DNA from: Diplonema papillatum | Taxonomy: Eukaryota > Euglenozoa > Diplonemea > Diplonemida > Diplonemidae | DNA: 64,000 nucleotides | Direction: 5' to 3' | Assembly: GCA_030068145.1 (NCBI GenBank) | Contig: JAPJBO010000061.1 | Location: 124,001-188,000 of the forward strand | In this document: positions 33,195 through 44,668 of the stretch, in pieces | How positions within the stretch are numbered: the first letter of the stretch is position 1 | Layout of the letters: the number at the start of each line of letters is the position of its first letter | Position numbers and translations under genes: made by a program | Notes under the pieces: generated by a model | What the model was told of the DNA's origin: nothing | The model's input: only the letters and a program-made list of their open reading frames with translations | Databases searched by the model: none

Positions 33195-33371
33195 AGTCTT
33201 CTTGTTCGTGCGCGCACACGTGCGTGATCCCGGCTGCGTGGTAGCTCCACTCCACTTTTTCTTATACTCCAGATTCTAAGGCTGGACTCCATCGTTGAAA
33301 ACCCTTGTAATTAAACGACGCATAAACGCGTCGTTCGTTCTTGAGTGGTCAACTATGTCGCGGGAGTCACA

Positions 33372-34000
33372 CAATGTCAGAAAAGACCAAAATGTGTGAT
33401 CATGAAAGTCATTCATCGAGATTCCTAATGTCTTTGAATCATCATGCTAAGGCTGTCTCAGTTAAAGAGCTGTTGGAGGCCAAACAGGGTGACTATGACC
33501 CCACAAGAGCCAAGAGGCGGTATGCGAGGCCAGCAACAGTAACACCTTATGTCAGAAAAGACCAAAATGTGTGATCATGAAAGTCTTTCATCGAGATTCC
33601 TAATGTCTTTGAATCATCATGCTAAGGCTGTCTCAGTTAAAGAGCTGTTGGAGGCCAAACAGGATGAAGAATGACCAAGAGTCGAGAGGCGGCATGCGAG
33701 GCCAGCAACAGTAGCACCATGTCAGAAAAGACCAAAACGTGTGATCATGAAAGTCTTTCATCGAGATTCCTAATGTCTTTGAATCATCATGCAAAGGATG
33801 GTCCGGATCGAAAGATATTGGAAGCTGGACAGGATCAAGGATGATCCGTCGAGAGGCGGTATGCGAAGCCAGCAACAGTAGCACCATGTCAGAAAAGACC
33901 GAAATGCGTGATCATGAAAATCTTTCATCGAGATTCCTAATGTCTTTGAATCATCATGCAGGAGATGCTCTGGATCGAAAGATATTGAAAGCTGGACAGG
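33372..34000 (+). repeat. About 170-bp tandem repeat, four units
   Basis: ATGTCAGAAAAGACCRAAAT begins units at 33372, 33550, 33718 and 33885 (periods 178, 168, 167), each also holding TCATCGAGATTCCTAATGTC. The array ends where a dispersed segment begins (34001-34180) that recurs at 60708-60770 and 61085-61225. Confidence 0.85.
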
Positions 34001-34562
34001 CGGCTATTCGTAGCTCGTCACAGCCAGGACCACCCGTGGTACTAGAGCACAGGCGAATCCGTCACGGGGAGAAAGCCCCTACAACCGTGTCTGAGCAATC
34101 AGTTAAAAAATTCAGGGCACTCGCCCTGATTGTGACTGCGACTCGCTAGGCAGCACTGACTTGTCTTCTTTTCACGGACGGAGGAGGGGAGGGGGTAATT
34201 TGGCAGGGGGGGGGCTCCATGGTAAACCTCAGGCTCAGGTATCCGTTGAGAACTCGGAGCAGGACTCTTGCCCGATGAACAACGCGTTTCAAAGATTTGT
34301 GTCAGATCTTTCGAATGACGCATAAAGCGACCACTTTCGACCACTCTTTGTTCTCTCACCCGCGAACTTGACACCCGCAAATTTTCTTGAATTAACCTAC
34401 CACTTCAGTGGTAGTTCGTCCGATAGTGGTTTATTAATTATTTAGTACCAACGACACATTGTCAACACAAAAGAAAGAGAGACGGGACGAGGATTAGCCT
34501 GCTGGTGATTGATAGTGAGTGAATATGATCGTTAGGCTAATCTTCTCCCAAACACGCAACTA

Positions 34563-34735
34563 GCGTTCATTGGGGTTTAGAGGTTCGGTGTTTTAGGGTC
34601 TCCGGTTGACCTTTGAGGCTGTGAGGTGGGTAGTAGTGAGGGATGTAGGTATGATACACAATTTAACTACGGCTAGCCAAGTTTGTCAGTGTTGCGACCG
34701 ATACCATATAACTCTAAAAAATTAGTATGGCGCTT
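34563..34735 (+). repeat. GTC-core dispersed repeat
   Basis: Starts GCGTTCATTGGGGTTTAGAG, core GGGTCTCCGGTTGACC, then ACTACGGCTAGCCAAGTTTG and TGCGACCGATACC. It is the same form as 36584-36770 and 60016-60182. Confidence 0.75.
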
Positions 34736-35049
34736 TCTTTTGTTGGTGCACACTAACGGAACTCACCTGCTTTGGTGTTAACACAAAAAAGTGTCGTGGC
34801 TCTATTTGTGCGCTCAGCCGGTTTCTTTGTGCGTACGTGTGTAAAGCCTGTTTTGAGAGATTTAGCACAGCGCGCTGCCATCCGACACTTTTTGGTACAT
34901 ACAAGCAAGCGTCGAGTTTGTTTGTGCTCCCTCGTTCGAGATGTTCAAACCTGTTTTGATCATCTATCGGGAGTGAGGATAGTACGCTGCCATCGATCTG
35001 TTTTTTTGTTCTTGACGAATTGCATTTGTTGTGTGGGTCTTGCCCCAGT

Positions 35050-35142
35050 CGACGCAGCAGTCCACGTCCTCGTCGGCGGCCTCTCAACTGCAAGGACGAC
35101 CTCGATGGGAGACCAGTCGACAGCCTTCAGGTCAATCGCCAT
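35050..35142 (-). CDS. Possible second exon of the membrane-protein gene
   Basis: After an acceptor-like GTGCAG at 35143 an open GC-rich segment reads AIDLKAVDWSPIEVVLAVER and continues to about 35050, where sequence shared with 27262-27335 begins. The phase (0) fits the end of the exon at 35296. The donor is not clear (GTCGTC at 35100 or a GC-type donor near 35044). This is inference from composition and splice sites only. Confidence 0.3.
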
Positions 35143-35295
35143 CTGCACGAGCAATATATGTTTTGTTTGTGCGATTTAACCTACATGTGTTCTGGTTGAA
35201 CCGCTGCCAACGTTCTTTTTAGCTGACAACAAAAAATCTGTCTCCAGGGAAGCAGAAACTGGTTGTCGCAAAAAAAAGAGACGGGACGGGCATAC

Positions 35296-36054
35296 CGAGC
35301 GGTCCTTCTCGCGGAGGTCAGCCGCGTGCTTCACGCGCGCCGCGGACGGGGACACCTGCGGGAAGTTCGCAGGCGACAGCTCGCCGGCGAGCCGCGGCCC
35401 ATCGGCGGTGTCGATGACGATGGCGGACGCGTCGGCGGACGCGGCACGGGTTCCCTTCGCCCGCTCGTACGCCTCCCGCTCCTCGAGCTCCCGCCGCCGG
35501 AGGCTCTGCATGCGCTCGTCCCACGCCTCGTGCGCGGTGATCATCTCCGGCTGCAGCTGCCGCTGCACCTTGGCCCGGAGGGCCTTCAGGCCGTCGACCG
35601 ACGGTGCTGTCGACGCCTCGCCGAACTGCTTGACCGCCAGCGCTGCCGCCTGCCGGCTTTCGGAGCTGGCGCGTTCGTCCACTCCACGCTTCCGCGCGAG
35701 AGCGTCGCGGAATTCGGACGATTTGCTGAGGATCTGGTTGACCTTGTGCAGTTCGTAGCACTGGTACGCGAGGGCGAGCAGTAGGGACCACGTCGCCCAG
35801 GCCCAGTACCTATACATGTGCTCGCTTCGGGCCCAGCGGTAGAAGTGGGCGACGCGCTCCTGCATCTCGACGGGGGTCAGGTGGTAGGCCTTGCCGAACT
35901 TGCGGTGCTTCGCGAGGAGGAAGGCCGGGTCGTGCTCCGTCAGCTCGTACTCGGACTTCAGCAGCGCCCCCGGGCGGTCGGCCGCCTTGTTCCGCACCAC
36001 GTGCCACCCGGGCCCGGACTTCGGCGCCAGCAGCACGCGGCACCGGGCCGCCAT
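35296..36054 (-). CDS. Unrecognised protein with one membrane segment, exon 1
   Basis: ATG at 36054; 253 codons, ending in phase 0 at donor GTATGC (35295). The third codon position is strongly G/C. The N-terminus is basic (MAARCRVLLAPKSGPGW), possibly a targeting sequence. About residues 81-99 (YWAWATWSLLLALAYQCY) form a membrane helix. Residues about 100-210 are helical and highly charged, with a likely coiled coil (RRRELEEREAYERAKG). I do not recognise the family. A mitochondrial inner-membrane protein is one possibility, from the basic N-terminus and single helix, but this is inference. GTC-core repeats flank it on its 5' side (36165 onward). Confidence 0.65.
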
Positions 36055-36164
36055 CCCTGCCGCCGGACCCGGCAGATTGTCAAAACTCCGCCCGCCCCCT
36101 CCCCACCAATGTTGGCACCTTAATGTGGAGATCTTCTTCTTTTTTTAGAGCGATGGCTTTAGAG

Positions 36165-36255
36165 TGTGAGTTTTTAGAGTGAAAGTGAGTTTTTTAGTGC
36201 AAGTTCACTAAGAGATCCGGGGTTTTATAGTCTCCGGGTGGCCGGTTTCGGGTTA
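36165..36255 (+). repeat. GTC-core dispersed repeat, short form
   Basis: AGTGCAAGTTCACTAAGAGA followed by the core TATAGTCTCCGGGTGGCC. It is the short form, also seen at 40930-41015. Confidence 0.55.
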
Positions 36256-36583
36256 GAGTCTTTGTAGAAAAACTGTTTCGAGTTTGAAGAGACCGGGATT
36301 TTTTGTGTTCGCCAGCCCGCAGCATAATACTATGACCGCATTCGTTTTCTTTGCGGGGGTTATACTAGGTCCGGCTCTAATCACCTGACCAAAAGGTTGG
36401 TCCAAACTTTCGCTTTTTTCCCCCCATGCTACGTGGGTCGACCCCACTTCCTTACGCATTCCGCTGCAGCTCTAGCGCTCCCTCTTTCGAGTGCTGTGGT
36501 CACGGTCACACTCGCCTTTCTCGGCCTGCATGGGCATGTAGCCCGCAGCCTGTGTTTACACTGGCACCTGTCGCATCCCCCTT

Positions 36584-36770
36584 TTAGCGTTTATTGTGGT
36601 TTAGAGGTTCGGTGTTTTAGGGTCTCCGGTTGACCATTGAGGCTGTGAGGCGGGTAGTATGAGGGTAGTAGGTATGATTATACACTTTAACTACGGCTAG
36701 CCATGTTTGTAAGTGTTGCGACCGACACCAAGAAGAAATTCGCTTTGAAATTAGTCTTGGGCCCCCCACG
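36584..36770 (+). repeat. GTC-core dispersed repeat, long form
   Basis: GCGTTTATTGTGGTTTAGAG, core GGGTCTCCGGTTGACC, ACTACGGCTAGCCATGTTTG, TGCGACCGACACC. Nearly identical in its conserved parts to 60016-60182. Confidence 0.8.
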
Positions 36771-36851
36771 CGCATGCATGTTGAGCAGTGTGAACTTGGA
36801 ATGCAGGTACCACAGGGGTAAGCTTGCATTTGTCATAGGCTAGGGTTATTT

Positions 36852-38900
36852 GAATACGTCGTCCGAGGACGATCTCAAAGCGGACGAGGACGGTGATAAT
36901 AGGCTGGTGGTATCCCCTCCATTCTTCGTTTGTTGCGCTTTCGCGCCGGCTGTCCTGCCGAAGCAGTCGCTCGAGGGGGCGATCCTGACATGGATGAGGA
37001 TGAAGTCGAGGTGGCAGGGCTGGTGATATCCAGCTCCATTCTCGAAATGTTGCGCTTTCGCGCCGCGTGCTTTTTTCCGGGTTTTCCCGCCGGGTCATTC
37101 GGTGGTGTCGGGAGTCGGGCTCTTTTCTGCCCCTTCCTTGGTGGTGTCGCTCGGGCCGGCTCGGTCGGAGCGTGCTTTTTCGCCATCTTGGCCGCCTTTG
37201 GGGACGCTTGACGCGTCCTCTTCATGCGCGGTGGTGTCGTCGGCTTCTGTCGGCCCTTCTTCCGCGGCGTTGTTGGCTTCGGCTTAGCGGGGGCTGGCTT
37301 CGGGGGCGCTGGCACGTGGTGGCCCTTTTTGCAGCAGGCTGACGGCCGCCGTTCCGCTAGCGTCGGTAAGCCGCGGCAGTCGTCACACGGACCGCGGGCG
37401 TGTTCGCGGCAGTCATGGTGGCCGGCCTTGCAGCACGCTGTTGGCGTGTTGCACTCCACGCATCTCGTCATGCGGTGCCGGTCGCAGACGGCCGGAGGTA
37501 AGCCGTCGTTGTCGGCGTGGTGGTGTCGGCAACATGCCTCCACCGTAGGGCCGTGGTGGTGTCCGAGTGCGCGACAGACTGCGCACTTCCCTTTGTGATG
37601 GGTAGCGCACTTGGGGGCATTCTTCGTCGCCTCCGGCACTGCGTGTGGGAGGTGCAGGGGATCCGGGTTGGCCAGTGGCGCTCTGGGGATTACCCATCGC
37701 CGCGCTCTGTCCGTCCGCTCGGGCGGGTACGCCGGCGCTGTGCCGTAGCCGGTTTTCACCTGCTGCATGATGGTCGGCCCGGTTTCGGGCATGCGGTGGC
37801 GGGGCCGGGGCTGGAAGCCGGGTACGCTGCTCAGGCCTATGAACGACAAGGCTGTCGTTTTCGACTTGAAGTCGCCAGGGAGGCACTTGCCGAGTTGTTG
37901 TTGCACGGCCAGCTTGTTGATTGCGCTCAACATGCAGCGCATCCCGTTGGCCTTCTCCCGATGCGTCTTGGCCGCCTTGCTAGGTGCCTTGATGTCGAGG
38001 CCCGAGAACAGCTCGAAGTCGATAGCTGCCTCTACCGCTGCCATGTCGCCATCCGATGACCATTCGAGGCCCGAGAGCCAGTCGATCGCTGCCAGGAATG
38101 TCCCTTCGTCCCAGTAGCGTAGCCACGCCCAGGCCGGGGCGATGCGCCGGAACGGGAACTCGCGTTTCGCCGTTGGCATCTGCGCGCAGCGCTCCCAGGG
38201 GGTCGCCGCCTTACGTTCTAGCCATCTAACGCTGATCCGGCGCGCCCGCTCCGCCAGGATCTCTGCCATCAGCGCTTGTACCGGCCCGGCAAATTCCCGT
38301 GTCGCCGGCGTCACGATTCCGTGCTCCCGCAGGCAGCTCGGCCAGAGCCTCCTGTCGGACTGTGCGATCCCCGCGTACTCGGGCTTCGTGCGTATGTTCT
38401 CGAAGGCCGTGCAATCCCAGTAGACGTGGTGCTCGTCTTCCAATGCTCCCGAGTCACACAACGTACAGGCGGGGCTTCCGCCTTGGCGAAATCTCGACGT
38501 GTATTCGGCGGTGTTCACGCCACCTGCGAGGGCAACCCTGATCAGCAGCGCGTTCTGGGGCGGACAGTGGCGCGTTGTCCATAGAGCGTTGGTGGACTCG
38601 ATCGCGATGTTGGTGATGCCGGAGAAGCTTGGCCGTCGTGTTTCCAACCGCTTCCACAGTCGGTTCCGCAGGCTGTCGCGGATGATGTGATTTCGCGAGG
38701 AGGCGGACATTGCCAGGGGTCGGAGTGCAGCTCCGTCCAGGTTGACGGACGACGGCGGGCCGCCGTTCCACGTGTGGCCGCAGGGTTGCAGGGCGAGCCT
38801 TACCGCGGTTCCCACCGGGCCAAGGGCTGCGGTCACTCGTTCGCCGTATAGGCGCCGGACTTCCGTCATCAGCGGCATCAGGTGCGGCAGTCTCCCACAG
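36852..38900 (-). pseudogene. LINE polymerase C-terminus fused to a Cys/His-rich domain
   Basis: A 667-codon frame (38878-36875). The N-terminal third is the C-terminal part of a non-LTR polymerase, with the zinc box CTLCDSGALEDEHHVYWDC; the RT itself is missing, so the copy is 5'-truncated near 38900. About residues 430-530 form a Cys/His-rich domain: KCATHHKGKCAVCRALG, EACCRHHHADNDGLP, CDRHRMTRCVECNT, CCKAGHHDCREH, CRGLPTLAERRPSACCKKG. A Lys/Arg/Pro-rich tail with Ser runs follows. One late frameshift moves the natural end to about 36852 (DDVFK then stop), matching DDVIQ and DDVIR in the relatives. The 3' segment ends near TGCTCAACATG at 36780. Confidence 0.75.
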
Positions 38901-39059
38901 GCGCTGTAGAAATCCGCGGTTATTCGGTACGCCGTCGCCGCTGCCTCGGAATTGGGACGTGCCGTAGGTTCCGAGCTGTGGTTGCTGCTGCTTCAAACCG
39001 GGAAGAGTCAAAGTGGTCGCGGCCGCTGCGTGAGGTGCTCACCTTAGCCCCCAGGCACT

Positions 39060-40120
39060 TCACTGTGCGAATGTTGAGCATTGAGTTCTTTAAGGTGCAA
39101 GTGCCATCAAGGCAGGCGAGCACTGTTCACGGGCTAGTGTTACTGTATGACGTCGTCCGTCGGGAGAGTCAACGATGATGAGGATGTGGTCAAACTAGTC
39201 ATTTCCAAGTCAAGTTCAATTCCCGCTCGCTTTCGCGGTGCGGACTTTCCGGGCCGGTTTGGCTGTTTCCGGGTCGACGATGGGGAAGAAGTCAGGCATT
39301 CCATTTCGTGATCGAGCGTAGAGTTGTTCACGGCCTGCCGCGATCGCTTCGATCTTCGTGGCTTCCCTGTCGGGGATGCGAGCTTCGAGGACTCCTGCAG
39401 GGGTCGCTTCCGCCTCCTTCTGGGAGGCGCGTCTTTGGGCTCGCCGGTTGGCGTGCGCGGAAGGGTTGTTTGTATGGGGATGATGTTCCCCGTTGATGAC
39501 GTCTTGGGCGACGGTGATGATGACGGTGATGAAGGCGGGGAGGTTGGTGAGCTGGTGAGGTACCGCGCCGTTCGCGTGCGTTGCCGCGTCGCTGCTTTCT
39601 TGGCCGGGCGCTTCGGCCCCCGGTGGGTGGTCGGTCGCGGGGTCTCCTGCAGGATACGCTTCCGCCCCTTCCTGGGCGACTCGGACAGTTGCTCAGCCGC
39701 AGGCGAGCGCGGCGTGGCCGCGGGCGCCGGCGTGTTCGTGTTGGGTGGTGCGGCGGGCTTCGTAGCCTTCGGTTCGTCGGCACTGTGGTGCCCTTTGCCG
39801 CAGCACGCGGCGGGTCGTCGCTCTGCGAGCGTCGGCAGCTGGCGGCACCCTTCGCACGGGCCGCGGTTGTGTTCGCGGCACCCGTGGTGCCCTGCGGCAC
39901 AGCATGTCTTCGGCGTGTTGCAGACCGCGCACCTGGACATTCGGTGTCGGTCGCAGATCGCGATGGGTAGCCCGTCGTCGGCGGCGTGGTGGTGCCGACA
40001 GCACGCCTGCACGGTGGGCCCCTGTTTGTCTCCGAGGCGGCGGCAGATCTCACACTTCCCCTTGTAGTGCGCGACGCACTTCGTCGCGTTCCTCTTGTCA
40101 TGTTGAGCAGTGGTTGCCAT
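39060..40120 (-). CDS. Cys/His-rich protein, same LINE family, without the polymerase part
   Basis: ATG at 40120, stop TAA at 39140; 326 codons. It starts directly at the Cys/His-rich domain (CVAHYKGKCEICRRLG, ACCRHHHAADDGLP, CDRHRMSRCAVCNT, CCAAGHHGCREH, CRQLPTLAERRPAACC). A basic, Ser-rich tail follows with repeated RKRAG and SSPSS motifs, ending DDVIQ. The frame is intact. The 3' untranslated segment (39060-39139) carries ATGGCACTTGCACCTTAAAG and ends AACTCAATGCTCAACA. The start region (GGCAACCACTGCTCAACATG) contains the same TGCTCAACA word that ends family copies. Whether it is a free-standing gene or a 5'-truncated insertion whose frame happens to start with ATG is open. The paired Cys and His suggest zinc binding. 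Confidence 0.6.
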
Positions 40121-40126
40121 GCATTT

Positions 40127-40206
40127 TTTAGAGTTATAGTTCGCTTGAGAATCCGGGATTGTAGAGTCTCCGGGTGACCTTCGTCGAATGGGTTCTTTTA
40201 AAGCTA
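40127..40206 (+). repeat. GTC-core dispersed repeat
   Basis: Near-identical to 2427-2506 across AGAGTTATAGTTCGCTTGA, the core GAGTCTCCGGGTGACC and TTCGTCGAATGGGT. Confidence 0.75.
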
Positions 40207-41168
40207 ATACGTTTGTTGTTCTTCGCTTACACCACCGTGCGTTGCTTTCTCACTCAGGACTTTGACCTGTTGTGTTTGTGTGATTTGATCGGGTAGGGGT
40301 TGACCCGCATGACATCACGTCGGTTCAACACGTGGTTCAGTAGTTACAGGAATCCCTTCGGTTCTTCGTCTGGCAGCATCGTCGAGCATTTCCTTCCAAC
40401 GATGGCCAAAGATGGCGCTCAAGTAAAAAAAAAAAAACGGAGAGCCGAATTGTTCTTTTTCCAGTACCGTGCGTCAAAGAAAGGGATTAAAAACAAAACA
40501 AACAAAAATTTAAAATTCAAAGAAAAAAGAAGAAAAATGGTGTGGCAGGAGCAATTTCCACAGGAAAAAAGAGAGAGAGAACCCTCGGAATGCACCTCAT
40601 CTCTCAGAGCATTGTCGTTAGTAGCCGACAACGAAAGCCATTTGTGGGGGGGGGGGGGTCGTCTGCCACACGAAGAACAACAACAACAACAACAACAACT
40701 ACAAAAAAGAAGGTGGAAAGCAAAAGGGGGGAGAGGGAATGCTCGGAGGGGCCGCCTGGTGCTTGTTTCGGCAAAGGCTAGAGAGGGGAGGAAACATCAC
40801 AACTACACATGGTTCTCTGCTGCTGAACGCTTACGCCCGCGGCGCCCAAACCCACATTTACCTGTGGCCGTTTTCTTCTGTTGCCGCAGGATCGCCCTAT
40901 AGTTCAAGTCTGGAAGAAGGGAGGAGCTGTCTTTAGAGTGCCAGTTCACTTGGCGGTGGGGATCCGGGGTTTTATAGTTCTCCGGGTGACCATTGTCGTA
41001 AAGGTTCCTTTAAGGTATCGTATGTTAGTGTGCGTATCGTATCTGCTGTAGTGGCAGTACGTGTACTTTTGCGGGTGTTAGTTGCCTATTGCCGACGATT
41101 CGACTTATTTTAGCGCGCACTCTCATTTCCTATGTGTCTTGCCATGTCCATGGTTCTTCACTAAAGAA
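40207..41168. repeat. Patchwork of dispersed repeats
   Basis: 40208-40400 matches 57110-57300 (GTTCTTCGCTTACACCACCG, then GGTTCAACACGTGGTTC, then GCAGCATCGTCGAGCATTTCC). A (CAA)n stretch lies at 40678-40698. 40760-40905 is a diverged copy of the A-tailed repeat, including an uninterrupted version of the YR target. 40930-41015 is a short GTC-core repeat. No gene is seen. Confidence 0.6.
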
Positions 41169-41258
41169 ACGGGCGGTGTGGGACGTAATCAGTGCAAGCT
41201 GATGACGTACGCCTACTAGGCATTCCTCATTCAAGGAGAATAATTGCAACCATCGATC
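41169..41258 (-). rRNA. 18S rRNA 3'-domain fragment (not functional)
   Basis: The minus strand reads GCAATTATTCTCCTTGAATG, then GGAATGCCTAGTAGGCG, then GATTACGTCCCACACCGCCC. This is the conserved 18S segment before the 3' minor domain, with about eleven bases missing between GTCC and ACACCGCC. It is only 90 bp and isolated. Confidence 0.8.
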
Positions 41259-41465
41259 CTCATGACGACGCAAGTTCAAAAGATTATTTCCCATCCTCTT
41301 CGAGATAGGTAGCCGGAAAGCTCTCAAACTCGTTTAATGCGTCAGTAGTCTAGGAGGCAAGCCTGGACGTGTACGGCAACGCTGCGTATTCTTGCGCCAT
41401 GAAGCTGGTGAAGCCGCTGCCCGTCCCAAATACGTTCAGGCGCTAGACCCAGCGTCAACATTGTT

Positions 41466-41555
41466 GTGTTGTTCGTGTGGGCTACGGCACGTTTCCTCCT
41501 TTGAGACCGCAGCTGGAGGCCTCTGTCGAGTATTTCCTGCAAGGCTGGTGCTTAT

Positions 41556-41620
<65 letters not shown>
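41466..41620 (+). repeat. A-tailed dispersed repeat with a long poly(A)
   Basis: GTTCGTGTGGGCTACGGCAC ... GTGCTTATGC then about 60 A's broken by CC. It shows that this family ends in poly(A), as a retroposon would. Confidence 0.75.
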
Positions 41621-41623
<3 letters not shown>

Positions 41624-41875
41624 AGAGAGAGAAGCCCGGCAGGCAAGGGGTATGGGCCCGCTGCAGAGTCGCGCTCCATCGCTTTTTTTTTCGGCCTGGA
41701 TCCAGTGCAAACCGGAGCAGCAAGCGGGCAGCCCAAGAAGCGACTTGCAGCCCTTCCGGCCGCAGCTGTGTATGTTTTTAGAGTTAAAGTGGGTGAGTAT
41801 GGGCACCCTGGCGAGAATAGTTGAGTCGCAGCTCTCTGACGAGACGGGCAGAAAAAAAGAGGCTGTCCCTTTTAG

Positions 41876-42050
41876 CGTATGTTGCGGTTCAAAGGTTCGG
41901 TGTTTTAGGGTCTCCGGTTGACCACTGAGGCTGGGAGTCGGGTAGTGGAAGGGATGTAGACATATTGGCACACCACTTTAACTATGGCTAGCCAAGTTTG
42001 TGAATAATGCGGTCGACAAAAAAAAACACTGTGAATTTAGTCTCGGGTCC
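41876..42050 (+). repeat. GTC-core dispersed repeat
   Basis: GCGTATGTTGCGGTTCAAAG, core GGGTCTCCGGTTGACC, ACTATGGCTAGCCAAGTTTG. A diverged long form, followed by a C run at 42050-42061. Confidence 0.7.
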
Positions 42051-42269
42051 CCCCCCCCCCCCAACTTGTTTAGACTGTTTCTTGTGCTAACCTTTTTTAG
42101 CGTTTATTGTGGTTTTAGAGGTTCACTTTTTAGACCGTTTCTTGCGATGAGCGGTTTAGTAAGCTTCTTAGGGTGAACCCCGCGAAAGGGGGGGCAGCGG
42201 TCATACATTTGTTTGTGCGCACTAGCGGAACGCACCTGCTTTGGTTGCTTTGGTACAACAATGCACCGT

Positions 42270-42600
42270 TAACACAAAACCCTGCTCAACTTAGTGCTCG
42301 CCTGCCTTGATGGCACTTGCACCTTAAAGAAAGAACTCAATGCTCAACTTGTAGAACGTGGGGGGCCCAAGACTACACTCCACGAAGGAATGTACTTGGT
42401 GTCGGTCACAAACAGTCCTGGACATGGCTAGCCATAACCCATAACGAAAGCGTGCACTAAATATACAAACCCGTAACCACATAGCCCTTTCTTGCTCTAA
42501 AAAAAAAAGGGGGACCCATTCATGAACGGTCACACGGAGACCCTAAAACCCCGGAATTTCAGGCGAACTTTACTAGACTGTTTTTTAACTCTAAAAAAAC
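42270..42600 (-). repeat. LINE-family 3' segment and inverted GTC-core repeat
   Basis: 42273-42350 on the plus strand has GCTCGCCTGCCTTGATGGC and AACTCAATGCTCAAC, the 3' segment of the Cys-rich family. 42350-42600 is a long GTC-core copy on the minus strand, the only one in that orientation. Confidence 0.65.
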
Positions 42601-43829
42601 GTCAGGTTCTCCTGACCGTGAGCAGCACACAAGCTCAAGACATCTCTCTGCAGTGTTTTCATACTTTTTCGATAAAGCTGTTCCTCAAAGAAAAGGAAGC
42701 GGGTATGGCCGGCGGCGGGCGGAGAAAATAGATAGGCGGGAAATCGCGCCCTGGGCATGACAGCTAGGGGGAGGGGAAGTGCGGAGGTCAACCAGAGAAG
42801 GAAGCGAATGAGATGAGCCGTGCCCTATCCCTCTTGAGAGAACGTGATGGAAGACGGAGGGCATGATGGGAGGCTTTCTTTCTTCTTTCTTTTTTTACAT
42901 TCTTGCATTCTTTCAGGGCATTAGCTTGGTCTCCCGCACATTCTTTCCATATTTCTTGCAGTTTACTGAGGGAACTGGAGCAAGACGCATGGCTAGACGA
43001 GCACGACCACCTCGAATCGACACCAGAAGAATTCGGGGTGGGGCTGGCTTCGACGACTAGTAATATCCCGGTAAATGGTAGCACTCCTGAACAAGCCCGA
43101 ACCAACAGGATCAAAGAATGTCAGTCACACCTTCCCTATTTTTTTTGCGTCCTCACTCAGGTATGGGCTCAACAGCGCGACGCGACGTATGCACGACAAT
43201 GCTGGGTCTGAGTGCCTCGGATTGCACGTTGGCCACCTCTGCCGGGGGCCTGGGTGCCATTTATTTTCTTCTTTTTCCCCGCACCAGGTACCAGGGAAAG
43301 CCTGCTACACGGGAGCCAAGCTTCACGTGTTCGGCGGTACTGCAGAGCCACGGGCCTACGGGTCAAGTGGCTACCGATTTCCCAAACTAAAGCATCAAGG
43401 CTTGGCGCACCTTGGGGCTTGGCGCTCGCGCTGAACACAAGCTCGTCGAGACGGTCAGCCGCAGGGCAGAGCTGACGGGGTTGTGACACTGTGCTGCCTC
43501 CGACTCAAGCTTTGCAAGCTGTGGTTGAGCGTCACGTTCCTGGACCAGGAGCGGCCTTTTCTTTTTTCTTCTTCTTTTTCTTTCTTTTTCCCCGCCGGCT
43601 TTTCCATATTTGGACTGACAGTCCCAATGTGGGAAAAGAAGCTAATCCCCTGATTCCTACGGAAAACACCCCTCCCCCCCGTTCCTCCCTGCGGAAATCG
43701 AAAGTTCCGAGCAAAAAAAAGACAGACGCTTCGTTTTGTTTGTGCGTGCCGGTTGATCGGGTTGCCTACTTGTATTTACCCTGTGTCATTTTCAGGTGAG
43801 GAACTCTGATCAACCTCCAACTCCATGAA
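42601..43829. other. Non-coding stretch, nothing assigned
   Basis: Bases 43120-43180 (CACTCAGGTATGGGCTCAAC) resemble 20815-20850 inverted. Bases 43735-43820 resemble 29655-29730 (CGTTTTGTTTGTGCGTGCCG). No gene is recognised. Confidence 0.4.
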
Positions 43830-44056
43830 GTGGTCGAACGTATTAGCCGGCTCGTTCGCCAGTGCCCGTGGAAAGTCTACTCTGACTCTCGATTCGACGA
43901 TGATTGTTCGTCGCCTGTTCGAGACGCAGGTGAGCCAGTTCACCGACTGGAAGCACAGGCTATCGTAGGCTACCACAGGCGACTGGGCGGAGATGGGCGG
44001 CCTACGACGACGCGACGGGCAGACGGAAAGAAAGCTGTTGAGGGGACCCATGGTAC

Positions 44057-44668
44057 GTGCCAGAGGGGATCCCGAGGCACGAGACGAAAGGCGGGAGGGT
44101 GTGTCCTCAGCACCAGAAAGCGAAGTGCGACGGGTGCAAGCGCCGGGCCAAGACGGTTGCGTGGTGTTGTGAGACCCACCACAAGGAGGGCGACGGCCTC
44201 GCGGCGAAGATGTGCGCGGAGCACAGAATGACACGATGCGCCACGTGCGGGACGACGACCGAATGCTGCTACAACCACCACTACTACCAATGCCTCGACC
44301 ACAAAATGCCACGTGCTAGCCGTGCAGGAGGCACGCGGACTTGCGGAGCCGGAGGACAGTGCTGTCGGAAAGGGCACCATCGAGCGGCGGTAGCGAGAGG
44401 GGTCAGAAGCGGAAGGCGGAGTTGATAAGCCCCGCGGCAGCAGCGCCTCCACGGAAGCAAACGAAGCGCACGACTGGTGCTTCCGAAAGCAGCTGAGGAC
44501 GAAGAGCGACCTCCAATCTCGAGAGCGAAGACGAAGAAGCGACGATCAACATCGGCAACACCACAGAAGACGACACGGCCATCGCCCAAGCGCCGCCGTG
44601 AGGAAGCAACTATCGACGCGCAACCGATGCACCTGGATGAGCAATCGAAGGAGAAGCGATGCGCCTGA
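44057..44668 (+). pseudogene. Cys/His-rich LINE-family relic
   Basis: The plus frame 44057-44425 has the domain in order: CPQHQKAKCDGCKRR, WCCETHHKEGDGL, CAEHRMTRCATCGT, ECCYNHHYYQCLDH, QCCRKGHH. The basic tail continues in other frames to 44668 (SRAKTKKRRSTSATPQK). It is diverged from the 36-40 kb copies. Frameshifts suggest a relic. Confidence 0.6.

Noticed and set aside
40300..40902. 200-codon plus-strand frame, Lys- and Gln-rich
   Set aside because: It crosses an A run, a CAA microsatellite and a dispersed repeat; composition explains the open frame.
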